This document shows positions 61,666-64,000 of a stretch of DNA of 64,000 nt, one piece after another. The DNA is from Lethocerus indicus (lineage: Eukaryota > Arthropoda > Insecta > Hemiptera > Belostomatidae). Position numbers and translations under genes: made by a program. The stretch lies in the NCBI GenBank assembly GCA_019843655.1, contig JACDQD010000103.1, forward strand, positions 3,038,001-3,102,000, read 5' to 3'. The notes beneath the pieces were generated by a model. The model was given only the letters and a program-made list of their open reading frames with translations. It had not been told where the DNA came from and did no database searches. The stretch's first letter is position 1, and each line of letters opens with the position of its first letter.

Positions 61666-64000
61666 TTATTGATTGGATAAATTGTAAATTATGTCGTTTA
61701 TTACTTCTTATGTGTTATTGAATATGCTCGTCTTTTAAACCTGATATTTTAAGAGTTAGTGTATGTAGTTACTGAGTGATATTTTAGTGTGTTAAAAGTC
61801 TTGGAAAGTTACTTATTCCCTCACCTATGGGTACTTGCCGATTGTAATATTTCGGTTAATAAACTTTCCGTTCCCGTTAACTTACAATGATACCAAAGGA
61901 TGAAGATCTATCAGGATTCAGTTCTGTTTTTACGTCGATATAATTGACGGCCAAGAAATATTCGATATTTTCTAGAATAAATTAGAACAGAATGTATGCC
62001 GGCTGTTAGATAATCGTTGGAAACTAGATGAGTGTATTATTAGAACGCTTAAAAAGATGCTGAGACGAGATAGCGATCTCAAATATAATAGACTATTTAT
62101 TAAAACTAGGCCACGCTCGTTCAGCAGCGCACCCCCTGGCCTATCCGAGCGTTATTATTCTCAATAGTGTTAACCAATTAACACGCTGCTTTATTTAAGA
62201 TGGAGTGCATAAATTGTTCCCGTGTTCCCAATGGCCTGTATATAATAACTGTTTGTAATATATTCATTGCTTTAATAGCAACAATTATTCATTCATTTAA
62301 AGCAATGCTTTAAACAATTATTTTGGAGATTTCTATCGTCTATTCAGGAGCAGCATAATCTTAAAGTTAGGTTTACCAGAACGTAGCTAACGCTGGAACT
62401 CTAATATAACTTTCTCTACATGAAAAAGGTTTGCTTTTTAAGTTTACTATTTAAGGTATTTTATAAATTGTTTATTACGTTCCTGGCGTATTGTCTAAGC
62501 CACAGTTTCTCTTGAATAAGTGTACATAAATTAGCTGTAGCTTGAATTGAACCTAAACGAAACTGCTTACCTAAGCTGAGGTATTCTAAACTTATTTTAA
62601 ATAATTCTGGCGAGCTGTCGAAAACTATGTGTAGGAGACTGGTCCGTTGTTTTCAATGTGAAAAGATCTGAAGGTCGATTTGAAAAATTTAAGAAACCAA
62701 AATTGATTCTTAATTCGTTATAAATATAACGACACCACTACCATTGTCAAAAGAGCTGTATAGAATGATGGGAAGCTAAAAAAAAACTGTAAATCCCAAC
62801 CGAACACTCGCAACAATTCATTCAATCAATCTCGCCGATTGTTTGTTTCCATCCCGATTGTTTCCAACAGCAGTTTGCAGCACTGGCAGCGTTTGGAAAG
62901 ATTGGAACGCCCCCCGGATATGGTTTTATTGATGGAATTATCGTTGATCAATTTCGCCGGAATATTCATGACCGGTTACGTGGGTCAACGTTTCCCCTTC
63001 CGCTTGGGCGCTTAACTGAATCCCCATGTTTATTAGAATCGATGCACACACCCCCCTCCCCCCACCCACTACCTCTAATGGCTCCCCTCCCGTCGAATCA
63101 TTAATGGATAGGTCAGTTTCGGGTCAGTTAGTGGTCTCCCGCGTGCAAGGACCACTGTAAACCATTGAACATATTTTACGTATTAGTGGATTTGGCATAA
63201 ATCGGTTGTCTTCCAATATTGCGCTTTACAAAGGACGCGTACATTTGAAAATGCGCTCCACTCTGAATTTTACGTTTAAATATTCGTTCATAAATAAAGA
63301 TGAGCGGTACAACTAAACTGCTGCTCCAGTCGCATCTTGATGAATACCGCTACAGAATATTGATGAGGAAACAATCTCAAGACTTAAACATTCTTTTCAT
63401 TCCATATTCTTGTTAATTGTTTTCTTCTTATTTCTCAGTCAGTTTACAAACCTTCAACATTGTCTCTTATCCTGATCCATCATGTCAGTTTGGTAGTCCG
63501 CGATTGAACTACCATTTATTGTGATTTAAACCATGAGCTGTCATTTTTATGTTTTATGACGTAAAACCGAAGGAATAATTTAGTTGTAGGTTTGGATTTA
63601 AATCAATATATGGGATATAAATCCTGATTTCTTGGACTGTCGGAACCAATTCTATGCCGGATAATATTGCGGAGAACAAAACAAAGATAATATACGATTT
63701 AATAATACGATTCTTCTGTCTAGAAAATAAATAGTTGGTATTCCAAGTATCTAATTCTCACTGACATTAGACCAGCGTTGCTGTTCGTTCATATATGCAT
63801 AGCTTATGCACTGGTCTGCAGATTCTGAGGCAAGCGTGGTGAAATTATCAGGAAAGAGGTTCGTAACAAATCTGAGAAATTCTATGGTTATGAAGGCTTG
63901 GGTTCCATTAAAAATGGCCGTACGGATGCGGTTACGCCGTTCACGTAATTGCATTGCATCATTGTATTAAAGTGCTGTTACGTCGTTTATTAAGTTGAAT
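61666..64000. other. AT-rich intergenic DNA to the window end
   Basis: Contains a 10-bp inverted repeat at 62266-62275/62297-62306 and a GC-rich block at about 62880-63130. No gene was recognised. Confidence 0.45.

Noticed and set aside
1..64000. Homeobox, zinc-finger or other conserved exons, reverse transcriptase or transposase, CRISPR arrays, rRNA and snRNA genes
   Set aside because: I looked for the typical motifs (for example WFQNRR-coding strings, U6 and 5S cores) and found none. Short diverged exons could still be missed by eye.

Overview
The window looks like nuclear DNA from an animal, most probably a bilaterian invertebrate. It is AT-rich with short CpG-rich patches, CpG is not obviously depleted, there are long dinucleotide microsatellites, and there are no bacterial-style packed genes. 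The clearest evidence is two tRNA-Sec (selenocysteine) genes with the eukaryotic 9/4 fold and no encoded CCA. A mollusc or other lophotrochozoan would fit the texture of the sequence, but nothing read here proves a phylum.

No protein-coding gene could be recognised. All open frames are short or sit in GC-rich patches where stop codons are rare, and none carries a domain I can name. I therefore treat the window as a gene desert or long intergenic/intronic stretch holding small RNA genes.

The firm content is four tRNA genes arranged as a repeated pair: tRNA-Sec(+) at 13490-13576 and tRNA-Thr-CGT(-) at 15428-15499, then tRNA-Sec(+) at 33689-33775 and tRNA-Thr-CGT(-) at 40122-40193. The two tRNA-Sec genes are identical over 87 nt and over the first 14 nt downstream, and share a diverged but alignable upstream block of about 55 nt, as expected for the external polymerase III promoter of tRNA-Sec genes. 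A shorter tRNA-Sec-like fragment lies at 11864-11915. One tRNA-derived SINE head is fairly clear (about 34139) and another is faint (about 18992).

Region by region: 1-11.8 kb is desert with GC patches and three microsatellites; 11.8-15.5 kb is the first tRNA cluster; 15.5-33.6 kb is desert with a perfect 26-bp palindrome, a TC microsatellite, several CRE palindromes and a foldable GC-rich element at 31.7 kb; 33.6-40.2 kb is the second Sec/Thr pair with the SINE and a 197-codon unrecognised frame; 40.2-64 kb is desert with the densest GC patches, a CAGGTAG cluster at 52.8 kb and a hairpin followed by a polypyrimidine tract at 54.65 kb.

The tRNA-Sec and tRNA-Thr genes have no evident functional link beyond translation. 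The likely functional output of the window is small RNA transcription by polymerase III plus, by inference, distal regulatory DNA for a gene outside the window.
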